A stretch of 64,000 nucleotides of DNA from Flavobacteriaceae bacterium (GCA_016744415.1 JADGEL010000003.1:434001-498000), one strand, 5' to 3'. Counted from the first letter of the stretch, positions 53,322 through 63,038 are shown. Made by a program: numbers and translations. The notes: generated by a model from the letters alone, not told the origin.

Positions 53322-54050
53322 TTATTTACGAAGTAAATCTCTTGCTTTTTCTAAATCTTCTATGGTATCAATCCCTATAGGCTGCTGTGTTGTTTTTACC
53401 ATTTTTATTTTCATTCCGTTGGCAATAAATCGTAACTGTTCTAGCTTTTCTGTTTGTTCTAAATTGTTTATTGGCAATTGAGTTCCTTTTAATAAGGCTT
53501 CTTTTCTAAAGGCGTAAATTCCGATATGTTTAAAATAGTCAACCGATTGATTATCTCTTGAAAATGGAATCACAGACCTACTAAAATACAATGCACATTC
53601 ATTTACATCCGTCACTACTTTTACATTGTTTGGATTGTTAATTTCGTTTTCATCGTCTAACTTAAACATCAAAGAAGCAATGTCAATTTTAGTATCAACG
53701 TCATCAACAAAAACAGCTAATAAATCGCGTAAAGAAATATCATCAGTAAATGGTTCATCACCTTGAACATTAACCACAATATCGGCATCAATATTTTTAA
53801 TAGCTTCTGCAATTCTATCTGATCCAGATTGATGTTCTTCTATACTCATAATTGCTTTGCCTCCATTAGAAACAATCTCATCAAAAATCAATTCACTATC
53901 GGTAACTACATACACCTCGTCAAAAAGATTTGTTTTTTTTGCTGCTTCAAAGGTTCTGACAATTACAGATTTTCCGCCTAAATCTTGTAGTAATTTTCTA
54001 GGAAAACGTGCTGCTTCTAATCTTGCAGGAATCATGGCAATTACTTTCAT
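53322..54050 (-). CDS. kdsB: 3-deoxy-manno-octulosonate cytidylyltransferase
   Basis: 242 residues from ATG 54050 ([21 protein letters not shown]), the canonical start; an ATG 18 bases earlier would overlap the upstream gene and add MKRNKQ. Motifs: [27 protein letters not shown] near 92-100, [11 protein letters not shown] near 171. Activates KDO with CTP for lipopolysaccharide. Four bases after the YihY-like gene. Confidence 0.94.
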   Translation of the reverse strand: MKVIAMIPARLEAARFPRKLLQDLGGKSVIVRTFEAAKKTNLFDEVYVVTDSELIFDEIVSNGGKAIMSIEEHQSGSDRIAEAIKNIDADIVVNVQGDEPFTDDISLRDLLAVFVDDVDTKIDIASLMFKLDDENEINNPNNVKVVTDVNECALYFSRSVIPFSRDNQSVDYFKHIGIYAFRKEALLKGTQLPINNLEQTEKLEQLRFIANGMKIKMVKTTQQPIGIDTIEDLEKARDLLRK

Positions 54051-54054
54051 CTGT

Positions 54055-54987
54055 TTATTTCTTTTCAATTTTATGTTTTAACCTTAGGCGGTTCATAGAG
54101 GCATTCAACTCAAACCCAAGTAATAGTATGATGGAATTTAACCAAATAAAAAGCATTAAGATTAATAGGGTTCCTATTGAGCCATATAGCTGGTTATATT
54201 GAGCAAATTTTTCTACATAAATACCAAATAAATAGAACATTAATAAAGTAAGCAAGGTTGTTAAAATTGCTCCAGAAGTAAAGAAAGAACGTTTTCTTAA
54301 ATCTTTAACTCCATAATTATACAATATAGAAACGCCTGTATAAATCATTGCTATTAAAAACATGACCCTTCCAATTTCTATCCAAAACACATCATCACTT
54401 ACCCAACCACTTGCTTTTAAATTTGCGATTCCTACTTGAAAATATATCATCATAGCAATGGTAAAAAGTAAAAGCAATGACAAAATAATAGACACACCCA
54501 TAGCTATAAAAAATTGTTTGATAATACTTCGAGTTACCTTTACATGGTATGAATATTCGAAGCCTCCAAAAATGGCATTGACCCCATTAGTCATTAAAAA
54601 AATAGTTGTTACAAAACCAAAAGACAAAAGACCATTGTACCGGTTGTTAAAAATATCATTCACAACTCCATCAACAGAATCAGCTGTAGTTGGTGGCAGT
54701 GACTCTTTTAAAAAATCCATAAAATAATCTTGAAGTCCATCAATATTTAAAATTGGAATCAAGGTTAAAATAAAAAGTAAAAACGGAAATAACGCCATAA
54801 AGAAACTAAATGCAATTGCCCCTGCTCGAGATGTCAATGCTCCATTTACAATTCCGATAATATACATTTCTAGCAAGTCATATAAAGACATTCCTTGTAG
54901 TCCAGGTATTTTGATTTTCATGGTAAATTTTACCAACAATCTCAATACTGGAATTTTAAGCAAGTTATTTTCTATTTTTTTTGTCAT
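54055..54987 (-). CDS. YihY/BrkB-family membrane protein
   Basis: 310 residues with about six membrane segments and the family landmarks [26 protein letters not shown] near 55-80 and [30 protein letters not shown] near 269-298. The 'tRNA nuclease Rbn' label is historical; members are membrane proteins of unknown role. 33 bases after nadC, so probably one transcript through kdsB. Confidence 0.88.
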   Translation of the reverse strand: MTKKIENNLLKIPVLRLLVKFTMKIKIPGLQGMSLYDLLEMYIIGIVNGALTSRAGAIAFSFFMALFPFLLFILTLIPILNIDGLQDYFMDFLKESLPPTTADSVDGVVNDIFNNRYNGLLSFGFVTTIFLMTNGVNAIFGGFEYSYHVKVTRSIIKQFFIAMGVSIILSLLLLFTIAMMIYFQVGIANLKASGWVSDDVFWIEIGRVMFLIAMIYTGVSILYNYGVKDLRKRSFFTSGAILTTLLTLLMFYLFGIYVEKFAQYNQLYGSIGTLLILMLFIWLNSIILLLGFELNASMNRLRLKHKIEKK

Positions 54988-55019
54988 CCTTTAAAGGTGC
55001 AAAGTGTCAAAGTCTCTCA

Positions 55020-55880
55020 TTAAAAAGCTTTCAAACTCAAATCCATATTATAAATTGAATGTGTTAATGCTCCCGACGAAATATAGTCTACACCACATTC
55101 GGCATATTTTCTAAGTGTTTCCTCTGTGATTCCTCCACTTGATTCTGTTTGACATTTATTGCCAATTAATTCAACAGCCTTACGAGTATCTTCATAATTA
55201 AAATTATCTATCAAAATTCTGTGAACCCCTTCAGATTTTAATATTTCTTTAATCTCGTTAAGACTCCGTGCCTCTACAATTATTTTTAAATCGAGATGCA
55301 AATCATCTAAATAAGTATTTGTCTTTTCAATTGCTTTGGTTATTCCGCCAGCAAAATCGATATGATTGTCTTTGAGCATTATCATATCGTACAAAGCAAA
55401 GCGATGATTTTCTCCACCTCCAATTTTTACTGCCCATTTTTCGATAGCTCTAATTCCGGGAGTTGTTTTTCTAGTATCTAAAATTTTAGTATTTGTGCCT
55501 TTTAGTAAATCCATATAAAAAGCAGTTTTAGTTGCTATGGCACTCATGCGCTGCATAGCATTTAATACCAAACGCTCAGACTTTAAAATAGATTGCGAAC
55601 TCCCAGAGACAGTTAAAACAACATCTCCATGAGTTACTTCTACACCGTCTTGTATCAAAACATCAACCTGTAAATTTGTATCTACAAAATTAAAAATCAT
55701 TTTTGCAAATTCCACTCCCGCAATAACTCCAGTATCTTTTACCAATAGTTTTGCTTTGCCATTTTCTAACTCTGGAATACAAGCTAATGAACTATGATCG
55801 CCATCACCAACATCTTCTCTAATGGCATTTGTAATTATGAGTTGTAATTCTTTTTGAAACTGTTGTTCGGAAATCATCAA
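55020..55880 (-). CDS. nadC: Nicotinate-nucleotide pyrophosphorylase (quinolinate phosphoribosyltransferase)
   Basis: 286 residues. Motifs: EDVGDGDHSSLACIPE near 19-34, ERLVLNAMQRMSAIATKT near 102-119, LDTRKTTPGIRAIEKWAVKIGGGENHRFALYDMIMLKDNH near 133-172, ESSGGITEETLRKYAECGVDYISSGALTH near 246-274. Makes nicotinate mononucleotide from quinolinate in NAD synthesis. Divergent from rlmH. Confidence 0.96.
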   Translation of the reverse strand: MMISEQQFQKELQLIITNAIREDVGDGDHSSLACIPELENGKAKLLVKDTGVIAGVEFAKMIFNFVDTNLQVDVLIQDGVEVTHGDVVLTVSGSSQSILKSERLVLNAMQRMSAIATKTAFYMDLLKGTNTKILDTRKTTPGIRAIEKWAVKIGGGENHRFALYDMIMLKDNHIDFAGGITKAIEKTNTYLDDLHLDLKIIVEARSLNEIKEILKSEGVHRILIDNFNYEDTRKAVELIGNKCQTESSGGITEETLRKYAECGVDYISSGALTHSIYNMDLSLKAF

Positions 55881-55925
55881 TAATAAACTTTCGATTAGTA
55901 CAAAAATACCTTTTATCTTTACAAC

Positions 55926-56399
55926 ATGAAAATAAAACTACTCGCTATTGGTAAGACCGATGATAAAAATTTAATCCAGTTAATTGATACTTATCAAAAT
56001 AGGTTAAAGCATTATGTGAAATTTGAATTACAGCTAGTGCCCGATATCAAGAATGTTAAAAATTTATCAGAAAAACAGCAAAAGGAAAAAGAAGGAGAAT
56101 TGATTTTAAAGCAATTACAACCTACTGACCAACTCATTTTGTTAGACGAAAAAGGAAAAGAGTTTCGATCAAAAGAGTTTTCTAATTACTTACAAAAGAA
56201 AATGAATAGCGGAATTAAACAACTCGTTTTTGTAATTGGTGGTCCTTACGGATTTTCAGATACCGTTTACCAAAAAGCACAAGGTAAAGTGTCTTTTTCT
56301 AAAATGACCTTCTCTCATCAAATGATTCGACTATTTGTTGTTGAGCAAATTTATCGTGCATTTACCATTTTAAAAAACGAACCTTATCATCATGAGTAG
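55926..56399 (+). CDS. rlmH: 23S rRNA (pseudouridine-1915-N3)-methyltransferase
   Basis: 157 residues, typical size for RlmH. SPOUT-fold features: LILLDEKGKEFRSKEFSNYL near 77-96, FVIGGPYGFSDTVYQKAQ near 106-123 (SAM-binding knot), FSKMTFSHQMIRLFVVEQIYRAF near 130-152 and the C-terminal YHHE. Methylates pseudouridine 1915 in 23S rRNA. Followed by a hairpin terminator. Confidence 0.96.
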   Translation: MKIKLLAIGKTDDKNLIQLIDTYQNRLKHYVKFELQLVPDIKNVKNLSEKQQKEKEGELILKQLQPTDQLILLDEKGKEFRSKEFSNYLQKKMNSGIKQLVFVIGGPYGFSDTVYQKAQGKVSFSKMTFSHQMIRLFVVEQIYRAFTILKNEPYHHE

Positions 56400-56406
56400 A
56401 ATCCAA

Positions 56407-56440
56407 AAAAATCCAACAAGTTTAAACTCATCGGATTTTT
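56407..56440 (+). terminator. Terminator after rlmH
   Basis: AAAAATCC / GGATTTTT arms around an inner palindrome (AGTTTAAACT), starting 8 bases after the stop and ending in a T-run. Confidence 0.75.
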
Positions 56441-56446
56441 CTTAAT

Positions 56447-56515
56447 TGTCATTCCCGCTTTTGCGGGAATCTATTTTATTATTTTATGGATTCCCATTTT
56501 CATGGAAAAGACAGA
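56447..56515. repeat. REP-like inverted-repeat element
   Basis: ATTCCCGC-TTTT-GCGGGAAT at 56451-56470, then a second, decayed hairpin (TTCCCAT-TTTC-ATGGAA, 56491-56507); the outer ends TGTCATT and GGAAAAGACA are related. The GC-rich core matches the hairpin at 17382-17411. It looks like a member of a dispersed palindromic intergenic family. No gene lies here. Confidence 0.55.
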
Positions 56516-56521
56516 CTAATA

Positions 56522-57805
56522 TTAACTTACTGCTTCTAATGCTTGATTAACATCCCAAATAATGTCTTTTACATCTTCTACACCAATTGACAATCTCACT
56601 AATTTATCAGTAATATTCATACGCTCTTTTTGCTCAGCATCTACTCCAGCATGTGTCATCGAATTTGGATGTTGCACCAAACTTTCTGTTCCTCCTAAAC
56701 TCACTGCTACTTTCATCAACTGCAACGCATTTATAAATTGGAATGCTTCTTTTTCGCCTCCCTTAATATTAAAAGAAATCATTCCTCCAGGAGCAGAACA
56801 TTGCTTTTTATAGATAGTGTATTGCTCAGAACCTTCTGGCAACAAACCTAAATAGCTCACGCTTTCAACCTTGTCTTGCTTTGATAAATATACTGCAACT
56901 TCTTGTGCATTTTTTGTTTGTTGTGACATTCTCACTTTCAAAGTTTCTAAGCTTCGCATCAACAACCAAGCTGTATTAGGACTAATCATATTCCCTAAAA
57001 ATGTACGTAAAACTTTAACCCGATTCATCACTTCTTGGTTTCCTAAAACCGCACCAGCTATTACATCACTATGTCCGCCAATATATTTAGTAGCTGAATA
57101 AAGTACCAAATCTGCTCCATGTTTTAGTGGGTGTTGCCAAAGCGGTCCCATAAAGGTATTATCAACTGCTACTATTACTTTATTCTCATCAGTAGAAAAT
57201 TCTTTAGCCAATATAGAATACGCCTCAATATCAACCATATCATTGGTTGGGTTCCCAGGTGTTTCTAAATAAAACATTGCCAATTTATCTGCTTTACCAG
57301 ATTGCTCTATTATAGATTTTATCTCTTCAACAGATTGGTCCGCAAAAACTCCAATACTCTCAATTCCAATTTTTGACAAAAAGTGCTCAATAAAATGATT
57401 AGTCCCTCCATAAGTTGGATGTGTATATACCAATAAATCTCCTGGTTTTAAAAACTCTAAGAATACGGTACTAATTGCAGCCATTCCACTTTCAAAAGTA
57501 GCACAGTCATCTGCTTCATCCCATAAACACAAACGTTTTTCTAGAATTTCTAAATTTGGATTATTGATTCGGCTATAAATTAACCCCATTTCTTCTGAGG
57601 CTTCTTTTTCTCTAATTCCGTAAGCAACTTCAAAGAATGCTTTTCCTTCTTCAGCTGTATTAAATACAAAAGTAGAGGTGTTAAATATTGGACATTTGAT
57701 AGACCCTTCGGACAAAGATGGTTTGTAACCGTGAGACATCATTTTACTTTCTGGACTAAATTTATGTGAGTTCATCATGATAATATTTTTATCAAAAGTA
57801 CTCAT
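56522..57805 (-). CDS. PLP-dependent Cys/Met metabolism enzyme (methionine gamma-lyase / cystathionine type)
   Basis: 427 residues of the trans-sulfuration enzyme family. PLP lysine in LYSATKYIGGHSDVIAG near 228-244, phosphate-binding ESGMAAIS near 99-106, TPGNPTNDMVD near 184-194 and VDNTFMGPLWQHPLKHGADL near 210-229. Could split methionine to methanethiol, or act as cystathionine gamma-synthase/lyase; sequence alone does not decide. Divergent from an Lrp/AsnC regulator, which probably controls it. The first residues before MMNSHKFSPES may not all be translated. Confidence 0.9.
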   Translation of the reverse strand: MSTFDKNIIMMNSHKFSPESKMMSHGYKPSLSEGSIKCPIFNTSTFVFNTAEEGKAFFEVAYGIREKEASEEMGLIYSRINNPNLEILEKRLCLWDEADDCATFESGMAAISTVFLEFLKPGDLLVYTHPTYGGTNHFIEHFLSKIGIESIGVFADQSVEEIKSIIEQSGKADKLAMFYLETPGNPTNDMVDIEAYSILAKEFSTDENKVIVAVDNTFMGPLWQHPLKHGADLVLYSATKYIGGHSDVIAGAVLGNQEVMNRVKVLRTFLGNMISPNTAWLLMRSLETLKVRMSQQTKNAQEVAVYLSKQDKVESVSYLGLLPEGSEQYTIYKKQCSAPGGMISFNIKGGEKEAFQFINALQLMKVAVSLGGTESLVQHPNSMTHAGVDAEQKERMNITDKLVRLSIGVEDVKDIIWDVNQALEAVS

Positions 57806-57844
57806 TAAAGTAATATCTTCTTTATATTACGCCTAATTTGGATT

Positions 57845-57858
57845 ATTACACTAGTAAT
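57845..57858. promoter_or_regulatory. Palindrome in the divergent PLP-enzyme / lrp region
   Basis: ATTAC-ACTA-GTAAT in the 123-base divergent promoter, 40 bases upstream of the PLP-enzyme gene. A candidate site for the adjacent Lrp-type regulator; weak evidence. Confidence 0.35.
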
Positions 57859-57928
57859 ACTATTTTTACAGATTATATATCTTACGCTATTGACTTGCGA
57901 AAGATGAAATAGAAAAATATTCTGCCTT

Positions 57929-58387
57929 ATGCTAGATCAAACAGATAAAAACATTTTAAAACACTTACAATCCAACGGAAAAATCACCATCAAAAAGTTA
58001 GCATCTAAACTAAATTTAACGGCTACCCCAATTTTTGAACGTATCAAGCGGTTAGAAAATGAGGGGTATATATCATCATATAAAGCTATTTTGAATCGAA
58101 AAAAAATAGGATTACAACTGGTTGCTTTTTGTAATATTTCTCTCAAAAGTCATGAAACTAACTATATTTCAAAATTCGAAAAAGATATTTTACAATTTGA
58201 CGAAGTGATTGAGTGTTATCATATTGCCGGTATGTTTGACTATTTAATAAAGGTGATGGTTTTTGATATGGATGCTTACCAACATTTTGTAGCTAAAAAG
58301 CTTGCCTCAATTGAAAATTTAGGGCAAGTGCAATCTGCATTTGTCATGACCGAAGTTAAATCTGAATTGAATCTTCCAGTACATTAA
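57929..58387 (+). CDS. Lrp/AsnC-family transcriptional regulator
   Basis: 152 residues. N-terminal helix-turn-helix (LDQTDKNILKHLQSNGKITIKKLASKLNLTATPIFERIKRLENEGYI, about 2-48) and a C-terminal RAM ligand-binding domain (ECYHIAGMFDYLIKVMVFDMDAYQHFVAKKL near 91-121). Responds to amino acids. Divergent from the PLP-dependent sulfur amino acid enzyme, so that gene is the likely target. Confidence 0.94.
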   Translation: MLDQTDKNILKHLQSNGKITIKKLASKLNLTATPIFERIKRLENEGYISSYKAILNRKKIGLQLVAFCNISLKSHETNYISKFEKDILQFDEVIECYHIAGMFDYLIKVMVFDMDAYQHFVAKKLASIENLGQVQSAFVMTEVKSELNLPVH

Positions 58388-58396
58388 AATTAGTAT

Positions 58397-58404
58397 TACA
58401 TTTG
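58397..58404 (+). promoter_or_regulatory. Possible -7 box for rdgB
   Basis: TACATTTG matches TANNTTTG, 4 bases before the rdgB ATG and so almost leaderless; no TTG at 19 bases upstream. Weak. Confidence 0.3.
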
Positions 58405-58408
58405 TTTT

Positions 58409-58987
58409 ATGAAAATAGTTTTTGCTACAAATAACCCCAATAAATTAGAAGAGGCTCAAGAGTTACTTCCTTTTTTTAATATAGTGGGTTTAAAAGATAT
58501 TGGTTGCAATGAAGATATTCCTGAAACTGAAAATACATTGAAAGGAAATGCCAAACTCAAAGCTACATTTGTAAAAGAAAAGTTTGGTGTCAATTGTTTT
58601 TCTGATGACACTGGTTTAGAAGTTGAGGTTTTGGATGGTGCACCAGGAGTTTTTTCTGCTCGTTATGCAGGAGCATCTGCAAATGCTGAAGAAAACATGA
58701 ATAAATTATTAGTTGCTCTAAAAAACAAAACAAATAGAAAGGCACAATTTAGAACGGTAATTGCGCTAGCTTTTGATGGTGAAGAATTTACTTTTGAAGG
58801 CATTTGTAAAGGCACAATATTAGAAAATAAAGTTGGAGAAAAAGGATTTGGATACGACCCTATTTTTATACCAGAAGATTCTGATAAAACATTTGCTGAA
58901 ATGTCTATGGAAGAAAAAAGCACTATTTCTCATAGAGGAAAAGCAATTAAAAAACTAGTTACCTTTTTGCACACACTTCGATTTTGA
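58409..58987 (+). CDS. rdgB: XTP/dITP diphosphatase
   Basis: 192 residues. Motifs: VFATNNPNKLEEAQELL near 3-19, FSDDTGLEVEVLDGAPGVFSARYAG near 66-90, GKGTILENKVGEKGFGYDPIFIPE-like (CKGTILENKVGEKGFGYDPIFIPEDSDKTFAEM) near 132-164, SHRGKAIKKL near 174. Removes non-canonical purine nucleotides. Its stop overlaps the TTG start of the permease gene. Confidence 0.95.
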   Translation: MKIVFATNNPNKLEEAQELLPFFNIVGLKDIGCNEDIPETENTLKGNAKLKATFVKEKFGVNCFSDDTGLEVEVLDGAPGVFSARYAGASANAEENMNKLLVALKNKTNRKAQFRTVIALAFDGEEFTFEGICKGTILENKVGEKGFGYDPIFIPEDSDKTFAEMSMEEKSTISHRGKAIKKLVTFLHTLRF

Positions 58988-60012
58988 ATCTACAAAAATC
59001 ATATCATATTACTTTTGTGTTTCTTATTATTTCGCTTATTGCTATTTGGTTTTTAAATATTAGTCTCGGCTCTATTTCAATACCATTTAAAGATATATTC
59101 TCTTCAATTTTCGAAGGCACTGCAAGTAAAGATTCTTGGTATACCATTGTTGTAAATGTTAGAATCCCAAAAGCCATTGCAGCAATTATGGTGGGTGCAG
59201 GATTATCAGTCAGCGGTTTATTAATGCAAACTCTTTTTAGAAATCCACTTGCAGGCCCTTTTGTTTTAGGGATTAGCTCTGGGGCGAGTTTAGGAGTTGC
59301 ATTGTTGATATTAGGAACTTCTCTTTTTGGTGGATTAGCCTTTTTAACCATCTCAAATTTTGGAATGGCAATAGCTGCGAGTTTGGGCTCCTTTTTAGTC
59401 TTATCAGCAGTATTAATAGCTGCAAATAAAATTAGAAACACCATGTCGATATTAATCATCGGATTAATGTTTGGTAGCTTAACCTCGGCAATAATAAGTG
59501 TACTTGCCTATTTTAGTAGTGCCGAACAATTGCAACAATTTATTTTTTGGGGATTTGGAAGCTTAGGGAATTTAAGCTGGAATGAACTCGCTATATTTAG
59601 TAGCTTATTTTTTGTTGGAATTGTTTTTGTATTATTTATTATTAAACCCTTAAACAGCATGTTGCTCGGTGAAAATTATGCAAAAAGCATGGGAGTTAAT
59701 CTAAAAAAAACTCGAAATATCATTTTGATAATTACAAGTATTTTAACTGGTGTCATCACTGCCTTTTCGGGACCTATTGCGTTTGTAGGCTTAGCTGTAC
59801 CTCATTTAACAAAATTAATTTTTAACACTTCTGATCATAAAATATTAATTCCGGCAGTATTAATTTGTGGAGCAATTTTAATGTTGATTGCAGATATGAT
59901 TGCGCAATTGCCTTTAAGTGAATATACACTACCAATCAATGCGATTACCTCTTTATTTGGAGCACCAATTGTGATTTGGTTATTGGTTAGAAAAAGAAAA
60001 ATTTATGTGTAA
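58984..60012 (+). CDS. FecCD-type ABC transporter permease (siderophore/cobalamin/haem)
   Basis: 342 residues with about nine to ten membrane segments and the family signature AGPFVLGISSGASLGVALL near 90-108 and VAVPHLTKLIF-like (GLAVPHLTKLIF) near 269-280. Starts with TTG that overlaps the rdgB stop TGA (TTGA). Substrate unknown: iron siderophore, haem or cobalamin. Works with the ATPase 26 bases downstream; no periplasmic binding protein is encoded next to it. Confidence 0.9.
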   Translation: MNLQKSYHITFVFLIISLIAIWFLNISLGSISIPFKDIFSSIFEGTASKDSWYTIVVNVRIPKAIAAIMVGAGLSVSGLLMQTLFRNPLAGPFVLGISSGASLGVALLILGTSLFGGLAFLTISNFGMAIAASLGSFLVLSAVLIAANKIRNTMSILIIGLMFGSLTSAIISVLAYFSSAEQLQQFIFWGFGSLGNLSWNELAIFSSLFFVGIVFVLFIIKPLNSMLLGENYAKSMGVNLKKTRNIILIITSILTGVITAFSGPIAFVGLAVPHLTKLIFNTSDHKILIPAVLICGAILMLIADMIAQLPLSEYTLPINAITSLFGAPIVIWLLVRKRKIYV

Positions 60013-60038
60013 GATTGAGAGATTAAACGATTAAATAT

Positions 60039-60836
60039 TTGAAAGATCCAAATAAACATAATATCCTAATAACTAAAAATTTAACTATTGGCTATGCTGA
60101 TAAGAAAAAGGAAACAATCATTGCATCTAATTTAAATATTGAATTGCGAAAAGGGAAATTTGTTTGTATTCTCGGTAAAAATGGAATAGGAAAATCTACG
60201 CTATTAAGAACGCTGTCAAAAGTACAGCCCATACTCTCAGGTAATATTCTAATACATGATAAAAAATTAAATTCTTATTCAGAAACTGAATTGTCTAAAA
60301 CCATGAGCTTAGTACTTACCGAAAAATTACCCGAAAGTAATTTAACTGTTTTTGAACTAATTGCCTTAGGAAGACAACCCTACACCAATTGGTTAGGTAC
60401 ATTAACAAAAAAGGATGTTGACAAAGTTTATGAAGCAATGTGCTTAACAAAAATTGAACACTTGTCACAAAAAAAATATTACGAATTAAGCGATGGACAG
60501 TTACAGCGCGTTCTAATTTCTAGAGCCTTATCACAAGAAACTGAATTGATTATTTTAGATGAACCTACAGCACATTTGGATGTTTTGTACAAAATGGAAT
60601 CCTTTAAATTATTGAAAGAACTGGCTTCTAAATTAAATAAAACTATCATTATTTCTACACACGAAATCCATTTGGCACTACAAACTGCAGACGAATTATG
60701 GTTGATGACAGATGATGAGTTTATTACTGGCACTCCAAAAAAATTAATAGAAAATAAAAGTATAGAAAAACTATTTTCACCTGAAACTGTGCATTTTGAT
60801 TTTAATCAGCAACAGTTTATTTTAAATCAAAAATGA
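60039..60836 (+). CDS. ABC transporter ATP-binding protein (FecE/BtuD type)
   Basis: 265 residues from a TTG start. Walker A LGKNGIGKSTLLRTL near 45-59, Q-loop near 90, signature LSDGQLQRVLISRAL near 151-165, Walker B LIILDEPTAHLDVL near 170-183, H-loop STHEIH near 206. ATPase partner of the FecCD permease just upstream. The permease, ATPase and rdgB probably form one transcript. Confidence 0.92.
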   Translation: MKDPNKHNILITKNLTIGYADKKKETIIASNLNIELRKGKFVCILGKNGIGKSTLLRTLSKVQPILSGNILIHDKKLNSYSETELSKTMSLVLTEKLPESNLTVFELIALGRQPYTNWLGTLTKKDVDKVYEAMCLTKIEHLSQKKYYELSDGQLQRVLISRALSQETELIILDEPTAHLDVLYKMESFKLLKELASKLNKTIIISTHEIHLALQTADELWLMTDDEFITGTPKKLIENKSIEKLFSPETVHFDFNQQQFILNQK

Positions 60837-60914
60837 ATAATGTTAAATCCCTTTTAACGAATTGGATAAAAATAAAATATTAGTATTTTTACAACCTTAC
60901 ACATCCCAAATAAC

Positions 60915-61958
60915 ATGAAAAAAATATTTATTGCCCTTATTGTTCTAGCCACCTTTTTAGCTTGTAAATCAAACATAAAAACCACAAGCACTGACTTGAC
61001 ATCTAGCTCTGAAATCATCACCAAATTTGGAAACACCATCAATACAGCTGATGTAAAAGAACATATTTATGTTTTAGCATCTGATGCATTTGAAGGAAGA
61101 CAAACTGGAGAAAGAGGCCAAAAAATGGCTGCTGAATATTTAGCAGATCAATATAAAAAGTTTGGTATATTAGGAATCAACGGGGCTGATGATTATTATC
61201 AATATATACCGGTTGAAGACTTAAATAACAAATCAGAAAACTCGTCAGAAAATGTAATTGCTTTTATTGAGGGGTCAGAAAAACCAAATGAAATTTTGGT
61301 AATTTCTTCACATTATGATCATTTGGGAATTCATGATAATGAAACTTTTTTTGGCGCTGATGATAATGCCTCAGGTACAACTGCTGTGTTAGAAATAGCA
61401 CAAGCTTTTGCTAACGCAAAAAAAGAAGGGTATGGTCCAAAACGCTCAATTTTATTCGTAAATTTTACGGGTGAAGAAAAAGGACTGTTAGGTTCAAAAT
61501 ATTTTTCTAATAACCCTGTATATCCTCTTAAAAATATGATTGCAGGCTTAAATATTGATATGATTGGCAGAATCGGAAAAGAACGCGAACCTAATGATGA
61601 CAATTATGTATATGTAATTGGTGCTAACAGGTTGAGCTCAGAATTGCACAACATTAACGAAAAGGCAAATACAACTTATACACATTTGGAATTGGATTAT
61701 ACCTATAATGAGCTAGATGACCCGAACAAATTTTACAACAGATCTGATCATTACAATTTAGCAAAACACAACATTCCCATTATATTTTACTTTAATGGAG
61801 TACACGCAGATTACCACAAAGCAACTGACACTAAAGAAAAAATTAATCTAGAATTATTGAAAAAACGTGCTCAATTGGTTTTTTATACTGCTTGGGAAAT
61901 TGTGAATAGAGAAGATAGGCTAGTAGTTGATAAGGCAAGTGTGTTAGTTAAGAGCTAA
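60915..61958 (+). CDS. M28-family metallopeptidase lipoprotein
   Basis: 347 residues. Lipobox FLAC (Cys17). Metal and catalytic residues of M28: SSHYDHLGIHD near 135-145 (His), GADDNASGTTAVLE near 150-163 (Asp), FTGEEKGLLGSKYF near 187-200 (Glu-Glu), NIDMIGR near 215-221 (Asp) and SDHYNLAKHNIPIIFYF near 277-293 (His). Zinc aminopeptidase at the outer membrane or in the periplasm. Confidence 0.92.
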   Translation: MKKIFIALIVLATFLACKSNIKTTSTDLTSSSEIITKFGNTINTADVKEHIYVLASDAFEGRQTGERGQKMAAEYLADQYKKFGILGINGADDYYQYIPVEDLNNKSENSSENVIAFIEGSEKPNEILVISSHYDHLGIHDNETFFGADDNASGTTAVLEIAQAFANAKKEGYGPKRSILFVNFTGEEKGLLGSKYFSNNPVYPLKNMIAGLNIDMIGRIGKEREPNDDNYVYVIGANRLSSELHNINEKANTTYTHLELDYTYNELDDPNKFYNRSDHYNLAKHNIPIIFYFNGVHADYHKATDTKEKINLELLKKRAQLVFYTAWEIVNREDRLVVDKASVLVKS

Positions 61959-62004
61959 GAGTTGAAAATTATGAATTAGGGTTTTGTTTTTTAACTTTGA
62001 AAAC

Positions 62005-63009
62005 TTAGTGCATTATTTTAAAAAGCACTTCTTTCAAAATATCGCCCTTAAGCAATGAAGATGCACCCACACCTTTACTTTTTAAATCGGCATCACGTAA
62101 CAATCCTATAATTTGTGAAACTTTACGCATCGGATAATTATGAGCAGCTTTGATATAATCATCCACAAAATAAGGATTCACTTTCAATGATTTTGCAACT
62201 GCACCTCTTGATTTATCCTTTAAACCATGGTATTGCAACACTTGAACAAAAAAACTGTGCAATAAAGAAACGGTCATTACAACTGGGTGGCTCTTTTGGT
62301 TATGCGCAAAATAATTGATGATTTGGTTTGCTTTAACTACTTGCTTCTCTCCTACTGCTTTTCGCAATTCAAATACATTAAAATCTTTGCTAATACCAAT
62401 ATTTTCTTCAATATGTTTTGCAGTGATAGTATTGTTCTCCGGAATTACAACCATCAACTTATCTAACTCATTACTTATTTTATTTAAATCATTGCCTAAA
62501 AACTCAACCAACATTTGAGTTGCTTTTGGTTCAATTTCATAATTTTTTCCTGCCAATACTTTTCGAATCCATTCTGCTATTTGATTATCATACATTTTTT
62601 TGCTCAAAAACAATTCTCCCGATTTAGCAACAGCCTTTGCTAATTTCTTACGTTTATCAAGTGTTTTATATTTATAACACATCACCAAAACAGTAGTTGG
62701 TGTTGGGTTGGTAGCATACGTCACTAAATTTTCAATAGTTCTTGATAATTCTTGAGCTTCTTTCACAACAATTACTTGTCGTTCAGCCATCATCGGAAAA
62801 CGTTTAGCGTTAGATACAATCTCTTCTATCGAAACATCGCGACCATAAAGCACCATTTGATTGAAGCCCTTTTCCTCTTCTGTTAAAATGGATTTTTCGA
62901 TATACTCCGAAATTTTATCAATATAGTATGGCTCTTCTCCCATTAAAAAATAAATGGGTTTGATATCTCCTCGTTTTATATCAGCAACTATTTCTCTTAC
63001 TCCTACCAT
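62005..63009 (-). CDS. holA: DNA polymerase III subunit delta
   Basis: 334 residues. N-terminal GDIKPIYFLMGEEPYYIDKISEYIEKSIL near 14-42, a delta-type AAA+ fold, and C-terminal helices (KVSQIIGLLRDADLKSKGVGASSLLKGDILKEVLFKIM). Opens the sliding clamp in the clamp loader. Divergent from the HSDR_N-type gene, with 29 bases between the starts. Confidence 0.93.
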   Translation of the reverse strand: MVGVREIVADIKRGDIKPIYFLMGEEPYYIDKISEYIEKSILTEEEKGFNQMVLYGRDVSIEEIVSNAKRFPMMAERQVIVVKEAQELSRTIENLVTYATNPTPTTVLVMCYKYKTLDKRKKLAKAVAKSGELFLSKKMYDNQIAEWIRKVLAGKNYEIEPKATQMLVEFLGNDLNKISNELDKLMVVIPENNTITAKHIEENIGISKDFNVFELRKAVGEKQVVKANQIINYFAHNQKSHPVVMTVSLLHSFFVQVLQYHGLKDKSRGAVAKSLKVNPYFVDDYIKAAHNYPMRKVSQIIGLLRDADLKSKGVGASSLLKGDILKEVLFKIMH

Positions 63010-63038
63010 TAATAAATAAAAATTAGCATTTTTGCAGT

